A stretch of DNA of 64,000 nucleotides from the NCBI GenBank assembly GCA_024400115.1, contig JAKSNF010000011.1:1-64000 (forward strand), read 5' to 3'. The notes beneath the pieces were generated by a model. The model worked only from the letters and a program-made list of their open reading frames with translations. It made no database searches and was not told the origin of the DNA. Of the stretch, positions 7,520-15,611 are shown in pieces. The translations under genes and the position numbers were made by a program. Within the stretch, counting starts at the first letter, position 1. The number at the start of each line of letters is the position of its first letter. The DNA is from Paludibacteraceae bacterium (lineage in GTDB: Bacteria; Bacteroidota; Bacteroidia; Bacteroidales; Paludibacteraceae).

Positions 7520-9766
7520 TTATTGAATCATTTGACCTTGAGCGTTATACATCTTGTTATCTTTGATTATCACGAGTTGACCATCGTTAAGCACTTTCAT
7601 AGTCTTTTGTCCTTGTTCCACTTGTCCAAGACTTGTCGGAGTTTGAGGAACACCCATCACGCGCAGCGGAGCGGTGTGCGGTTGCTCTATAGTGGGCACT
7701 TCGGTCATGTCAAAATACGCACGGCACGCAGGAACGGTGATGGTAGAAGATTCCTCTACAATAACGACTTGGTCATCATAGATAGCGGCTTGGTGTCCAT
7801 CGGATTCGATAATCGTTCTTGCCAATGAACCATGCAGACCGCGTTCGGTTTGCGCATAAGCCACAGAAGTGGTTGCATCGTGGTTGATAGTAACCGTCTC
7901 AACCGTTGCCTCAAATATATACGGCACACCAGCCTCAAGAGTTGCCATCTCCTCAATGTAGAGTTTATCCGTACCGTCGTAGTAGTTAACTTTATAGAAC
8001 GTTGCACCTTCAAAAGAAGTTGCCGCATAAGGCAGACAAACGGTTGCCCAATGTCCCACGCTCATATTGCGTGTATAAGGTGTTGCTAAACCTTCAATCT
8101 TCACGTATTTTTGTCCGCCCAAAGTCTCTCCTAAATCTTGGGCAGAAGAGTGATCAATCATTTCGGTATTGTCCTTATCTTCGCCCACATAGAGCATATA
8201 CGCATCAGAGATATAGATGTTAGAGCCGAGGCTCCCTTGTCCACCACCTATACCAGCACCAACATCAATACTGGTTGCTTCTACCGTACCGCCATTGATG
8301 ATAATATTCTCGCAGCGGCCCATATATCCGCCACCGATACCGGCTCCGCCACCGCCACCGTTTGCAATAACCGTACCGCTGTGGATGGTGATATTAGATC
8401 CGTCCCCCATGTTTCCACCACCGATACCGGCAGCATAGTTTCCACCATTAGCAATCAGTTGACCTGTTTGAGCAGATTGTCCATGGATTGTAAGGGAGTT
8501 GCCTTCACCGGACACTTGAATGCCGGCTTGATTATAATCTCCGGTTGTAGTCAGTTTAGCGCCATCAGCAAGGATAAGACGAACGTCACCTAAGCAGACT
8601 GCACCTTTTGTGAGTTGTACGTCAGTGCCTTTAATCACATACCAAGTCGTTTCACCAGCCACACCCCAAGTAACGACTTCGGAAGCGTTGGTAATCTCCC
8701 AAGCGTCGATTGGTTGCTCTACTCCGTTCTCGTCAATGTATGTAGTGGAAACAGGAGTCGGAGTCCACTGCGCATAGAGGGTAATGGGTCCTTTGCTATC
8801 TAACGTTGCCTCGATAGTAGCATTTGCATCGTATGCCGTGCCTGTTCCGTCAGCATTAGTAGTCCACTTGCTGAAGACATATCCCTCACGACTAAAAGTA
8901 TTAGCTGCCTTGGTTGTTCCCGCGTTCTCTACCGTTTGTGTTTGGTCTTCACCTGTACCGCCATTGGCTTTGTAAGTGAGATACTTATAACAATATAACG
9001 CCTTGATAGTATAAGCCATAGTCACATTTGTATAATGAATCTTGTCGTTTGACACAGACGCTTTCATTTTGGAGGCAGTGATAGCCCCATAACGTTTGTA
9101 CGTATTATTCGTTGTGCTTAGGCGATTATCAATCTCCACTTCCGGCAGGGAATACAAAACATCGTAACATTGTGTAGAATAGTTGCCTGACAAATAGCCC
9201 GAGATTCTCACAGCCGCAGCCTCACCGCTATAGGTATAGCTCTCTTTGTTGGTTGTATTAGTGTTGAACGTTTCCTTACTTGCCGTATTAAAATAGGTTT
9301 GTCCGTCAGGTGTTTTATTCCTATTTTTCCAGTAGCCGTTTGCATCATTATTGTAGTCAAAATAGGCAGTTCGATGGGCAGTAGAATTATGATAATGATA
9401 CGATTTTAGACGATACTTGAATTCATATACGGCGCGCGTATAAGAGGGAGTTACGCATTGGATAGTAAACCAATGTACACTTTCGCCGGCATAATTGGAT
9501 CCATTGTGCCTCATATCAAAGACACAGGCTTCGCCTGATGTTAATTGGAACGCATCACCAAGATTTGTCCATGGCTTAACGTTATACCGATAGTGCATTC
9601 CCCAATAATTCCCGGGGTTGTCCCATGTTTGCAAATCAGCGAAAGATGTCGTTTCATGATTGCTTGAGGTAACATACTCCTTCACATCATTGATAATAAA
9701 TGACACTTCTTGTGCCCATAGTCCGACGCTAAGCGTCAGAGCTGCAAATAATAATAATTTTCTCAT
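7520..9766 (-). CDS. Exported protein with InlB/Listeria-Bacteroides repeat and glycine-rich AGIGGG repeats
   Basis: 748 residues. A signal peptide (MRKLLLFAALTLSVGLWAQ) is followed by a region of unknown fold (about 20-255), one Listeria-Bacteroides repeat (about 260-335; YKANGGTGEDQTQTV ... YAQWTP), a beta-rich region with three AGIGGG turns (about 445-515) as in right-handed repeat proteins, and a C-terminal tail KVLNDGQLVIIKDNKMYNAQ typical of surface-targeted Bacteroidales proteins and possibly a type IX secretion signal. Likely a cell-surface or secreted adhesin; no catalytic site is seen. It has its own promoter with three upstream direct repeats. Confidence 0.8.
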   Translation of the reverse strand: MRKLLLFAALTLSVGLWAQEVSFIINDVKEYVTSSNHETTSFADLQTWDNPGNYWGMHYRYNVKPWTNLGDAFQLTSGEACVFDMRHNGSNYAGESVHWFTIQCVTPSYTRAVYEFKYRLKSYHYHNSTAHRTAYFDYNNDANGYWKNRNKTPDGQTYFNTASKETFNTNTTNKESYTYSGEAAAVRISGYLSGNYSTQCYDVLYSLPEVEIDNRLSTTNNTYKRYGAITASKMKASVSNDKIHYTNVTMAYTIKALYCYKYLTYKANGGTGEDQTQTVENAGTTKAANTFSREGYVFSKWTTNADGTGTAYDANATIEATLDSKGPITLYAQWTPTPVSTTYIDENGVEQPIDAWEITNASEVVTWGVAGETTWYVIKGTDVQLTKGAVCLGDVRLILADGAKLTTTGDYNQAGIQVSGEGNSLTIHGQSAQTGQLIANGGNYAAGIGGGNMGDGSNITIHSGTVIANGGGGGAGIGGGYMGRCENIIINGGTVEATSIDVGAGIGGGQGSLGSNIYISDAYMLYVGEDKDNTEMIDHSSAQDLGETLGGQKYVKIEGLATPYTRNMSVGHWATVCLPYAATSFEGATFYKVNYYDGTDKLYIEEMATLEAGVPYIFEATVETVTINHDATTSVAYAQTERGLHGSLARTIIESDGHQAAIYDDQVVIVEESSTITVPACRAYFDMTEVPTIEQPHTAPLRVMGVPQTPTSLGQVEQGQKTMKVLNDGQLVIIKDNKMYNAQGQMIQ

Positions 9767-9850
9767 ACCTTTAAAATTTTGAATTTAATGTTAATTTTGT
9801 CATTTTATTAAATTGATACGTTAGCCCTCTTCCTTTTTTGAAAAGCGGTG

Positions 9851-9882
9851 CAAAAGTATAACTATTTTTTGATCTGTGCAAA
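9851..9882 (-). promoter_or_regulatory. Promoter for the InlB-repeat gene
   Basis: Minus-strand TTTG (9879-9882), 20 nt, TACTTTTG (9851-9858). The first 16-bp direct repeat begins only 8 bp upstream of the TTTG box. Confidence 0.75.
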
Positions 9883-9889
9883 TGTTTCG

Positions 9890-9966
9890 TGTAGCATACG
9901 CGCCGCAGTTGTCGCAATAAAGACTTTTGTTGTAGCATACGCGCCGTCAGTGTAGCATACGCGCCG
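9890..9966. repeat. Three direct repeats TGTAGCATACGCGCCG, possible operator
   Basis: Identical 16-mers at 9890-9905, 9931-9946 and 9951-9966, offset by 41 and 20 bp (near whole helical turns). They abut the minus-strand promoter and lie about 80 bp upstream of the AraC-type regulator promoter. A binding site for that regulator is a reasonable inference. Confidence 0.65.
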
Positions 9967-10045
9967 TTTATGCTGGTATTGACTGCCGAAATCAGCAAGA
10001 AAATCACCCAAAAACACCTTCAAAGTGATTATTTTGGGCATAGAA

Positions 10046-10077
10046 TTTGCATATATGAAAAAAAAGCAGTACTTTTG
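10046..10077 (+). promoter_or_regulatory. Promoter for the AraC-type regulator
   Basis: TTTG (10046-10049), 20 nt, TACTTTTG (10070-10077); ATG follows 18 nt later. Confidence 0.75.
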
Positions 10078-10095
10078 CAGCCCTTTTCGCGTTAA

Positions 10096-11220
10096 ATGAA
10101 TATGAACGAACCATTATACTATATTTTTACCCTTTTCACGGGGGTTCTTTTCATGACCCAATTAGGTTGGGCGGGTGTTTTTCTTTTGAACCGTGTGCTT
10201 GTTCCTCGCAAGGAGTATGAGCACCATCCTGCAGTACCCTTGCGCCGTTGGAGCGGTACATTAGCTGCGCTATTGGCAGTACAATTCTTTGTTGCTTTTA
10301 TTGTTCGCTCTTTTGTAGCAGGGGATTGGTCGATGTTTATTATTTACTTTAATTCGTTGTCTATTCCGGTTGGCGCTATCAACATGGTGTTATTAGTGCG
10401 TCCGCAGCCCATCACGAAAAAACGTATATTGGCAAACGTGATACCGTTTGTGGTACTATCCTCTATAGGACTTATCATTGGAGAACAATGGTATTTATAC
10501 CTCTTTGCAATACTCTTGATAGGTTATGTCATAGCAATGATTATATACATTCTTATCTACGGTTATCGACATGAAGAGGAACTAAAAGACTATTATTCCT
10601 CGTTGGAAGGTCGTTCTGTACGGTGGTTTTATGTTATGCTATTTATGCTCTTCTTCTTAATTGTTAACTATATTTTTTACTTCGTCAGTAAAAATCCGTT
10701 AACACCTATTATCTTTTACGGACTATCGTTCTTCATTTGGAATTATTCTTATATCCATGTTTATCGCATGATTATAGTACAAGAGACAGGCAATGACGAA
10801 GGAGAAAGGATAGAGGACGAAGGAGAAAGGATAAAGGATGAAGGAGAAAGGATAAAGGAGAAGAAGGAGGAAATAGATGGCGAGGGTGAGGCTTTCCTCA
10901 GTAAACTAAAACAAGTCTGTGAGGATACGGAGTTATACACCCATGCCGACCTGACAAGGGACGATTTAGCCCGCCAAATGAACATTGGTCACACGGCATT
11001 CACCACCCAACTGAAGCAAACGTTAGGTTTAACCTTTTACGATTACATCAATCAACTCCGTATTCGTAAAGCGGCAGCCTTGATAGAAGAAGGTAAGATG
11101 GATATTAGTTCCATCAGTCAAGCCGTGGGTTATAGTTACCGCAGCACTTTCTATCGTGCTTTCTTCGCGGTACACAAATGCACACCCACAACCTATCAAA
11201 ATCGACTTAATAAATCATAG
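10096..11220 (+). CDS. Membrane-anchored AraC-family transcriptional regulator
   Basis: 374 residues. The first 225 or so contain about seven hydrophobic segments, so the N-terminal half is an integral membrane domain. The last 100 carry an AraC/XylS double helix-turn-helix (DDLARQMNIGHTAFTTQLKQ ... ISSISQAVGYSYRSTFYRAF). Membrane-bound AraC regulators are common in Bacteroidota and may sense a signal in or across the membrane. The linker is a DEGER(I)-type run (about 234-255) encoded by a tandem repeat at 10796-10870. ATG at 10102 is an alternative start. It is divergent from the InlB-repeat gene and may control it through the 16-bp repeats. Confidence 0.82.
   Translation: MNMNEPLYYIFTLFTGVLFMTQLGWAGVFLLNRVLVPRKEYEHHPAVPLRRWSGTLAALLAVQFFVAFIVRSFVAGDWSMFIIYFNSLSIPVGAINMVLLVRPQPITKKRILANVIPFVVLSSIGLIIGEQWYLYLFAILLIGYVIAMIIYILIYGYRHEEELKDYYSSLEGRSVRWFYVMLFMLFFLIVNYIFYFVSKNPLTPIIFYGLSFFIWNYSYIHVYRMIIVQETGNDEGERIEDEGERIKDEGERIKEKKEEIDGEGEAFLSKLKQVCEDTELYTHADLTRDDLARQMNIGHTAFTTQLKQTLGLTFYDYINQLRIRKAAALIEEGKMDISSISQAVGYSYRSTFYRAFFAVHKCTPTTYQNRLNKS
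10796..10870 (+). repeat. GAAGGAGAAAGGATA tandem repeat inside the regulator gene
   Basis: Purine-only units of about 21 bp, three and a half copies, in frame, encoding the acidic linker. Similar purine words (AGGAGAAAGGA) occur inside lepB at 12650-12703. Confidence 0.75.
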
Positions 11221-11266
11221 CGATTTCCTTAATGATTGATGTTTTTTCTTACATTTTGCATTTTTA

Positions 11267-11298
11267 TTTGCGTATGTCAAAAAAAAGCAGTATCTTTG
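11267..11298 (+). promoter_or_regulatory. Promoter for dapB
   Basis: TTTG (11267-11270), 20 nt, TATCTTTG (11291-11298); the ATG is 19 nt downstream. Confidence 0.75.
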
Positions 11299-11317
11299 CG
11301 CGTTATTTTTAAAACAT

Positions 11318-12085
11318 ATGAAAATTGCACTGATAGGATATGGCAAAATGGGGCACCTCATTCGTGAGATTGCACAAGAAAGAGGACACGAAATAGTGTG
11401 CATCATTGAGCAGAGAGTCTCTGCCGACGAGGCAATACCTTTCGTCACCTTTGATAGCGACGAGTTCAGAAGCGCCGATGTGGCCATCGAGTTCACTACC
11501 CCCACTACCGCAGCGGATAATATACGCCAAGCATGGGCGCAAGGTGTGCCCGTGGTGTCAGGAACCACAGGGTGGTCCTTAGAAGAGTTGAGAGTGGAGA
11601 GTTTAGAGTTTAGAGGTGCGTCCGCGCACTTCGATAAAGCATCCGGCGATGCCGGCTGTCCAAAAGAAAACGGCATAAGATTGGTAGATGAACAGGGAAA
11701 AGTGTGGCTCATTTGGAAGAGTAATTTCTCGGTGGGTGTGAATGTGTTCTTTGAACTCAATAAAGTGCTCGCACAAGCTTTGGCACAATACAAACAATAT
11801 ACCCCCTCCATCACCGAGACACACCATATACATAAGCTCGATAAGCCATCGGGAACGGCAGTGACCTTAGCGGAAGGGATACATTCCCTACTCCCCTACT
11901 CCTCTACCCCCCTACCCCCCATTGAGAGTATAAGAGAAGGAGAAGTGGCAGGGATACATACGGTAACGTGGGATAGTGAGGAAGACACAATAACCATCAC
12001 CCACTCAGCCAAGAGCCGGAGAGGGTTTGCGTTAGGAGCCGTACTCGCTGCGGAGGGAATAGGTGAGAGGCGAGAGGTGGATTAA
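11318..12085 (+). CDS. dapB: 4-hydroxy-tetrahydrodipicolinate reductase, modified by repeats
   Basis: 255 residues; NAD(P)H-dependent reductase of the diaminopimelate/lysine pathway. Visible: dinucleotide site GYGKMG (7-12), SGTTGW, and the catalytic/substrate motif ETHHIHKLDKPSGTA. Relative to ordinary Bacteroidales DapB there are three repeat-derived changes: a segment after GTTGWSLEEL (11583-11680), a SLLPYSSTPLPP segment (11885-11922), and a C-terminus that reads AEGIGERREVD from a GTGAGAGG-type repeat instead of the usual GMxDLL ending. The core is intact, so activity is likely, but the lost tail is unusual for such a conserved enzyme. Confidence 0.9.
   Translation: MKIALIGYGKMGHLIREIAQERGHEIVCIIEQRVSADEAIPFVTFDSDEFRSADVAIEFTTPTTAADNIRQAWAQGVPVVSGTTGWSLEELRVESLEFRGASAHFDKASGDAGCPKENGIRLVDEQGKVWLIWKSNFSVGVNVFFELNKVLAQALAQYKQYTPSITETHHIHKLDKPSGTAVTLAEGIHSLLPYSSTPLPPIESIREGEVAGIHTVTWDSEEDTITITHSAKSRRGFALGAVLAAEGIGERREVD
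11583..11646 (+). repeat. GTTTAGAG-family repeat inside dapB
   Basis: GAGTTGAGAGTGGAGAG-type words followed by a GC-rich hairpin (GTGCG TCCG CGCAC), read in frame as RVESLEFRGASAHF. Confidence 0.75.
11885..11922 (+). repeat. CCCCTAC pyrimidine element inside dapB
   Basis: C/T-rich block read as PYSSTPLPP, the same words and reading frame as in recQ and uvrB. Confidence 0.8.
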
Positions 12086-12454
12086 AAAATAGTCGATTAA
12101 TTATTAGTAAAGATTTTAGAAAGGATTTTAAGTAGGATTTCTGAGGACGTTAGTCCGAAATTAAAAGAAAGGATATGCTAAAAAGATTTCGAACGGATTT
12201 TCAGTAAAGATTTTTTATATTCAAACCTAATATCCTACGCCAAAATCTAACTAAAAATCGACTCCAAATCGGATAAGCACCACCTTTTATTAGATTTCGC
12301 TTCGCTCAGAAATCTAACTAAAAATTTAATAGAAAATCGTAACTAAAAATCACTAACGACTATAGGCGGATAGGCAGAAGGGCTGAAACGAGAAACAAGA
12401 AACAAGAAACGAGAAACAAGAAACGAGAAACGAGAAACAAGAAAGTGAAAGAAT
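12086..12454. other. AT-rich repeat region between dapB and lepB
   Basis: No gene seen. It contains several AACTAAAAATC-like words (about 12248-12350), a GATTTT-rich part (12108-12215), a perfect 9-bp stem TTAGATTTC/GAAATCTAA at 12290-12317, and a GAAAC/AAACAAG array (12385-12444) that runs up to the lepB start. Confidence 0.7.
12385..12444 (+). repeat. GAAACAA/GAAACGA heptamer array upstream of lepB
   Basis: About eight 7-bp units alternating AAACAAG and AAACGAG. The same array recurs at 13906-13998 and, inverted, at 46727-46748. Confidence 0.85.
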
Positions 12455-13828
12455 ATGAAACAAGTTAAAGATATAGAGAAAAAAGATTGGATTAAAGCCG
12501 GATGCTGGGGCTTGATCTATGTGATATTCATTGTGTGGGTTGCTTGGGGCGACTGGGCTTCACTCGGTTGGTTAGCACTACTGCCCGTCATCATCGACGC
12601 CTTTACGACCAAAGTTATCAACTGGTCTTGGTGGCGCAAGTATAAACCAGTGGAGAGTGGAGAGGCAACAGGAGAAAGGAAGAAGGAAGAAGGAAAAAGG
12701 AAGGTTCTATATACGATCTGTTCGTGGGTGGATGCGATTGTGTTTGCCCTTGTAGCCGTGTATTTCATTAACGTCTATATCTTCCAGAACTACCAGATAC
12801 CGTCCTCGTCACTCGAGAAGAGTCTGCGCGTGGGCGATTTCCTATTCGTCAGTAAGATGGCTTATGGTGCTCGTGTACCGAACACCCCCCTCTCGATGCC
12901 GCTGGTGCAGCACACGATGCCCGCTTGGCTCGGTGGAGGTAAGTCGTATATAGAGACACCGCAATGGGAATACAAAAGACTCAAAGGTTGGACAACTCCG
13001 CAAAAGGGTGATATAGTGGTCTTTAACTTCCCAACAGGCGATACAGTGTGCCTCAAGATGCAGAATCCCGATTACTACACCCTCTGTTATAACTATGGTA
13101 AAGAGATGGTGGAGAAACGGAAAGACATATTCGGAGAAATCGTTTATCGTCCGGTTGACCGCCGCGAGAACTATGTGAAGCGCTGTGTAGGAACTCCGGG
13201 AGATAGTTTGCAAATAATAGACAACGTCGTTTATATCAACGGTCAGGCAGAAGTACAAGCCCCGGGAGTACAGTTTAATTATGTGGTGCTAACGGACGGA
13301 ACGCCACTGTCAAATAAATATCTTGAGAAAATAGGAATCAATAAAGACGACCGACACCAACTACAAGCGAATGCGTATGTCTTCCCCCTAACGCAAGAGA
13401 TGAAAGAGCAGTTAAGTAAGAACCCACACGTCGTTTCCATCACCATAGAGGATGAGCGCACCGGAGGAGCCGTTTATCCGTTGGGACATAACGACTGGAC
13501 GCGAGATAATTACGGACCTATCTATATCCCGCGCAAGGGTGAGACGATTACCATCACCGAAGAGAACTACTGGATATATAAACGCATTGCCGATGCTTAC
13601 GAGCATCAGCCGATAGCCATAGGTGAAGATTACACCTTCGCCATGGACTACTACTGGATGCAAGGTGATAATAGGCATAACTCCGCCGATAGTCGGTATT
13701 GGGGTTTTGTGCCGGAGGATCATATCGTTGGGCGACCGGTGTTTGTGTGGCTGAGTATAGAGAAAGATAAGCCGTGGTTCAAAGGACATATACGTTGGAA
13801 TAGGATTGGCAAGAAAGCGATGAGGTGA
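12455..13828 (+). CDS. lepB: Signal peptidase I with repeat-derived insertion
   Basis: 457 residues; membrane-bound protease that removes Sec signal peptides, of the long form usual in Bacteroidales. The catalytic serine is probably S119 in QIPSSSLEKSL and the general base K242 in NYVKRCVG; box E is GDNRHNSADSRYWG. Hydrophobic segments lie at about 15-50 and 88-108. Between WWRKYKP and VLYTICSWVDA an insertion reading VESGEATGERKKEEGKRK is encoded by purine repeats (12650-12703); its location between membrane segments should be tolerated. The stop codon TGA lies inside a GTGAGAGG repeat. The start is preceded by the GAAAC array and an A-rich stretch. Confidence 0.93.
   Translation: MKQVKDIEKKDWIKAGCWGLIYVIFIVWVAWGDWASLGWLALLPVIIDAFTTKVINWSWWRKYKPVESGEATGERKKEEGKRKVLYTICSWVDAIVFALVAVYFINVYIFQNYQIPSSSLEKSLRVGDFLFVSKMAYGARVPNTPLSMPLVQHTMPAWLGGGKSYIETPQWEYKRLKGWTTPQKGDIVVFNFPTGDTVCLKMQNPDYYTLCYNYGKEMVEKRKDIFGEIVYRPVDRRENYVKRCVGTPGDSLQIIDNVVYINGQAEVQAPGVQFNYVVLTDGTPLSNKYLEKIGINKDDRHQLQANAYVFPLTQEMKEQLSKNPHVVSITIEDERTGGAVYPLGHNDWTRDNYGPIYIPRKGETITITEENYWIYKRIADAYEHQPIAIGEDYTFAMDYYWMQGDNRHNSADSRYWGFVPEDHIVGRPVFVWLSIEKDKPWFKGHIRWNRIGKKAMR
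12650..12703 (+). repeat. Purine repeat insert inside lepB
   Basis: GTGGAGAGTGGAGAG joined to AGGAGAAAGGAAGAAGGAAG-type words; both parts belong to repeat families seen elsewhere in the window. Confidence 0.75.
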
Positions 13829-13905
13829 GAGGTGAGAGGACGGCAGCAGAACTGCCTACTGGTTAGAGGTGAGAGGACGGCAGCAGAGCTGCCTACTGGT
13901 GAGAG
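13828..13905 (+). repeat. Two copies of the GAGGAC palindromic element
   Basis: Unit: GAGGAC, stem GGCAG, loop, stem CTGCC, CTACTGGT(TA)GAGG. Stems are at 13842-13846/13852-13856 and 13879-13883/13889-13893. Related copies at 46751-46787 and 52764-52812 have different but still complementary stems. Confidence 0.85.
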
Positions 13906-13998
13906 GTAAGAAACAAGAAACGAGAAACAAGAAACAAGAAACGAGAAACAAGAAACAAGAAACGAGAAACAAGAAACAAGAAACGAGAAACAAGAACA
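13906..13998 (+). repeat. GAAACAA/GAAACGA heptamer array upstream of the WbqC-like gene
   Basis: About twelve 7-bp units, ending 6 bp before the start codon at 14004. It is open in all frames on this strand, which creates a spurious upstream extension of the gene. Confidence 0.85.
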
Positions 13999-14003
13999 AA
14001 ACA

Positions 14004-14432
14004 ATGATATTGCCAACGACATATTGGGGAGGGGAGCGGAATAGGTGCGAGATAATGACACCGAACGGCGTGCAGCAGTTGAGTATTCCTGTTTATGACT
14101 CACGCAAACAACAACCCGTAGAGGATATACGTATCTGTTACATGCACAGTTGGCAACGGCAACACTGGAGTGCACTGTTCTCCGCTTATGGGAAGACACC
14201 GTACTTTGATTACTATGCCGACTATATACACGCTGTGTATGAGAAACAACCTACCTTTTTGGTAGATCTCAATAATGAGACGGCTTATATATTGTACAGT
14301 CTGTTTCATAACGAGCGACCCGAGGCTTATAACGAGGACTTTGTCCCTATTTGCCACCCACATGCCTTGGATATGCTCTTTAATAGCGGCCCGGAGGGCC
14401 TGTTAGTTGAGAGTGGAGAGTTTAGAGTTTAG
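14004..14432 (+). CDS. WbqC-like family protein, shortened
   Basis: 142 residues from MILPTTYWGG at 14004; upstream in-frame codons come from the GAAAC repeat and are not considered coding. The protein resembles the WbqC-like family (MILPTTY start, ERNRCEI, GVQQLSIPV, YADYIHAVY, LDMLFNSGPEGLL), linked to surface polysaccharide or glycolipid genes but of unproven activity. Compared with usual members of about 200 residues, a segment between MILPTTYWG and RNRCEI seems missing, and the C-terminal VESGEFRV is encoded by the GTTTAGAG repeat. It may be degraded or minimal. Confidence 0.7.
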   Translation: MILPTTYWGGERNRCEIMTPNGVQQLSIPVYDSRKQQPVEDIRICYMHSWQRQHWSALFSAYGKTPYFDYYADYIHAVYEKQPTFLVDLNNETAYILYSLFHNERPEAYNEDFVPICHPHALDMLFNSGPEGLLVESGEFRV

Positions 14433-14470
14433 AGAAGCCGTCTAGTTATATAGTTGAAAGTTTAGAGTAA
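14404..14470 (+). repeat. GTTTAGAG-family repeat between the WbqC-like gene and ilvE
   Basis: Tandem GAGAGT/TTTAGAG words then the conserved core AGCCGTCTAGTTATATAG. It supplies the end and stop codon of the upstream gene and the leader of ilvE. Confidence 0.85.
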
Positions 14471-14474
14471 GAAC

Positions 14475-15509
14475 ATGAATATAGATTGGAGTAGTTTAGG
14501 ATTTCATTACACCGAAACGGACTATATTGTTCGTTCCACTTTTCATGGTCATCGCGACGAAAAGGGGCAACTGATGGGTCAATGGTCGGAACCGGAGGCT
14601 ACGAGAGATAAATACTTACACTTACACGTCAGTGCCACCGCCTTACAATACGGTCAAGAGGCGTTTGAGGGTCTCAAAGCCTTCCGCGGTGTGGATGGTC
14701 AAGCGCGTATCTTCCGTATGCAAGCTAATGCCGAACGAATGCAACGCAGTGCCGAGGGACTGTATATGGCTCCCGTGCCAACGGACTTATTCTGCAAAGC
14801 TATTCGGTTAGCCTTGGTAAAGAACATCGACTACTTACCGCCCTATGAGACAGGGGCAACGCTTTATTTCCGTCCGTTACTGATAGGTTCAACCCCTCGT
14901 TTGGGTGTAGGTCCGGGGGTGGATTTTGAGTTTGTGGTTATACCCTCCCCTATCGGTCCGTACTATCCGGGTAAGTTCCATTGCACGACGTTTATTATCA
15001 ATAATCACATCGACCGAGCAGCCCCCTTAGGTACGGGTCAGTTTAAGGTCGGAGGAAACTACGCTGCCTCCTTCCGCGCGACAGAGGCAGCGCATTTACA
15101 GGGCTATGACTGTATGTTCACGGATGCCAAGACGCACAGTTTCATTGACGAATGTAGTGCCTCTAACTTCATAGGCATACGAGGTAATCAGTACATAACG
15201 CCACGGAGCAGTTCGATTCTGCCGAGTATAACGAACGACAGTCTGATGACCATAGCACGAGAAATGGGTTATGAGGTTATCCGTCGCGAGATACCGGTGA
15301 GTGAACTGAGTGAGTTCGAGGAGGCGGGTTGTTGCGGAACGGCGTGTGTTATTAGTCCGATAGGCAAAGTGATTGACCCCGATAACGACACCGTTTATAC
15401 TTTTGGTAACGGCGAACCCGGACCCAAACTGACGGAGTTGTATCAGGCGTTGCAAGATATACAGTACGGGCGGGCTCGCGACCACCACGGGTGGTGCGAG
15501 ATAGTTTAG
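14475..15509 (+). CDS. ilvE: Branched-chain amino acid aminotransferase
   Basis: 344 residues, normal for class IV PLP aminotransferases of the BCAT type. It transfers amino groups between glutamate and the branched-chain keto acids, the last step of valine, leucine and isoleucine synthesis. The PLP lysine is the K of GQFKVGGNYAAS; the ECSASNFIGI and GCCGTACVISPIG segments are conserved. The TAG stop is the TTTAG of a GTTTAGAG repeat, so the repeat has reached the very end of the gene. Confidence 0.93.
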   Translation: MNIDWSSLGFHYTETDYIVRSTFHGHRDEKGQLMGQWSEPEATRDKYLHLHVSATALQYGQEAFEGLKAFRGVDGQARIFRMQANAERMQRSAEGLYMAPVPTDLFCKAIRLALVKNIDYLPPYETGATLYFRPLLIGSTPRLGVGPGVDFEFVVIPSPIGPYYPGKFHCTTFIINNHIDRAAPLGTGQFKVGGNYAASFRATEAAHLQGYDCMFTDAKTHSFIDECSASNFIGIRGNQYITPRSSSILPSITNDSLMTIAREMGYEVIRREIPVSELSEFEEAGCCGTACVISPIGKVIDPDNDTVYTFGNGEPGPKLTELYQALQDIQYGRARDHHGWCEIV

Positions 15510-15580
15510 AGTGGAGAGTTTAGAGTGTAGAGTAGCCGTCTAGTTTATTAGTTTAGAGTTAAGAAGTTTAAAGTTAAAAG
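15504..15580 (+). repeat. GTTTAGAG-family repeat between ilvE and the POT transporter
   Basis: GTTTAGAGTGGAGAG words, core AGCCGTCTAGTTTATTAG, then GTTTAGAGTT and TTTAAAGTT words. Confidence 0.85.
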
Positions 15581-15611
15581 TAATATTAACTAACAAAAAA
15601 AATTTAGTACT

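Larger units (their letters stand above)
9767..10095. promoter_or_regulatory. Divergent intergenic region between the InlB-repeat gene and the AraC regulator
   Basis: Contains a promoter in each direction and, between them, three copies of a 16-bp sequence. No gene was seen. Confidence 0.8.

Noticed and set aside
12385..13998. GAAAC arrays as a possible CRISPR
   Set aside because: Units are only 7 bp, contiguous, without unique spacers, and no cas gene is present.
13869..14003. N-terminal extension of the WbqC-like protein (KKQETRN repeats)
   Set aside because: It is translation of the GAAAC DNA array; the family start MILPTTY is at 14004.
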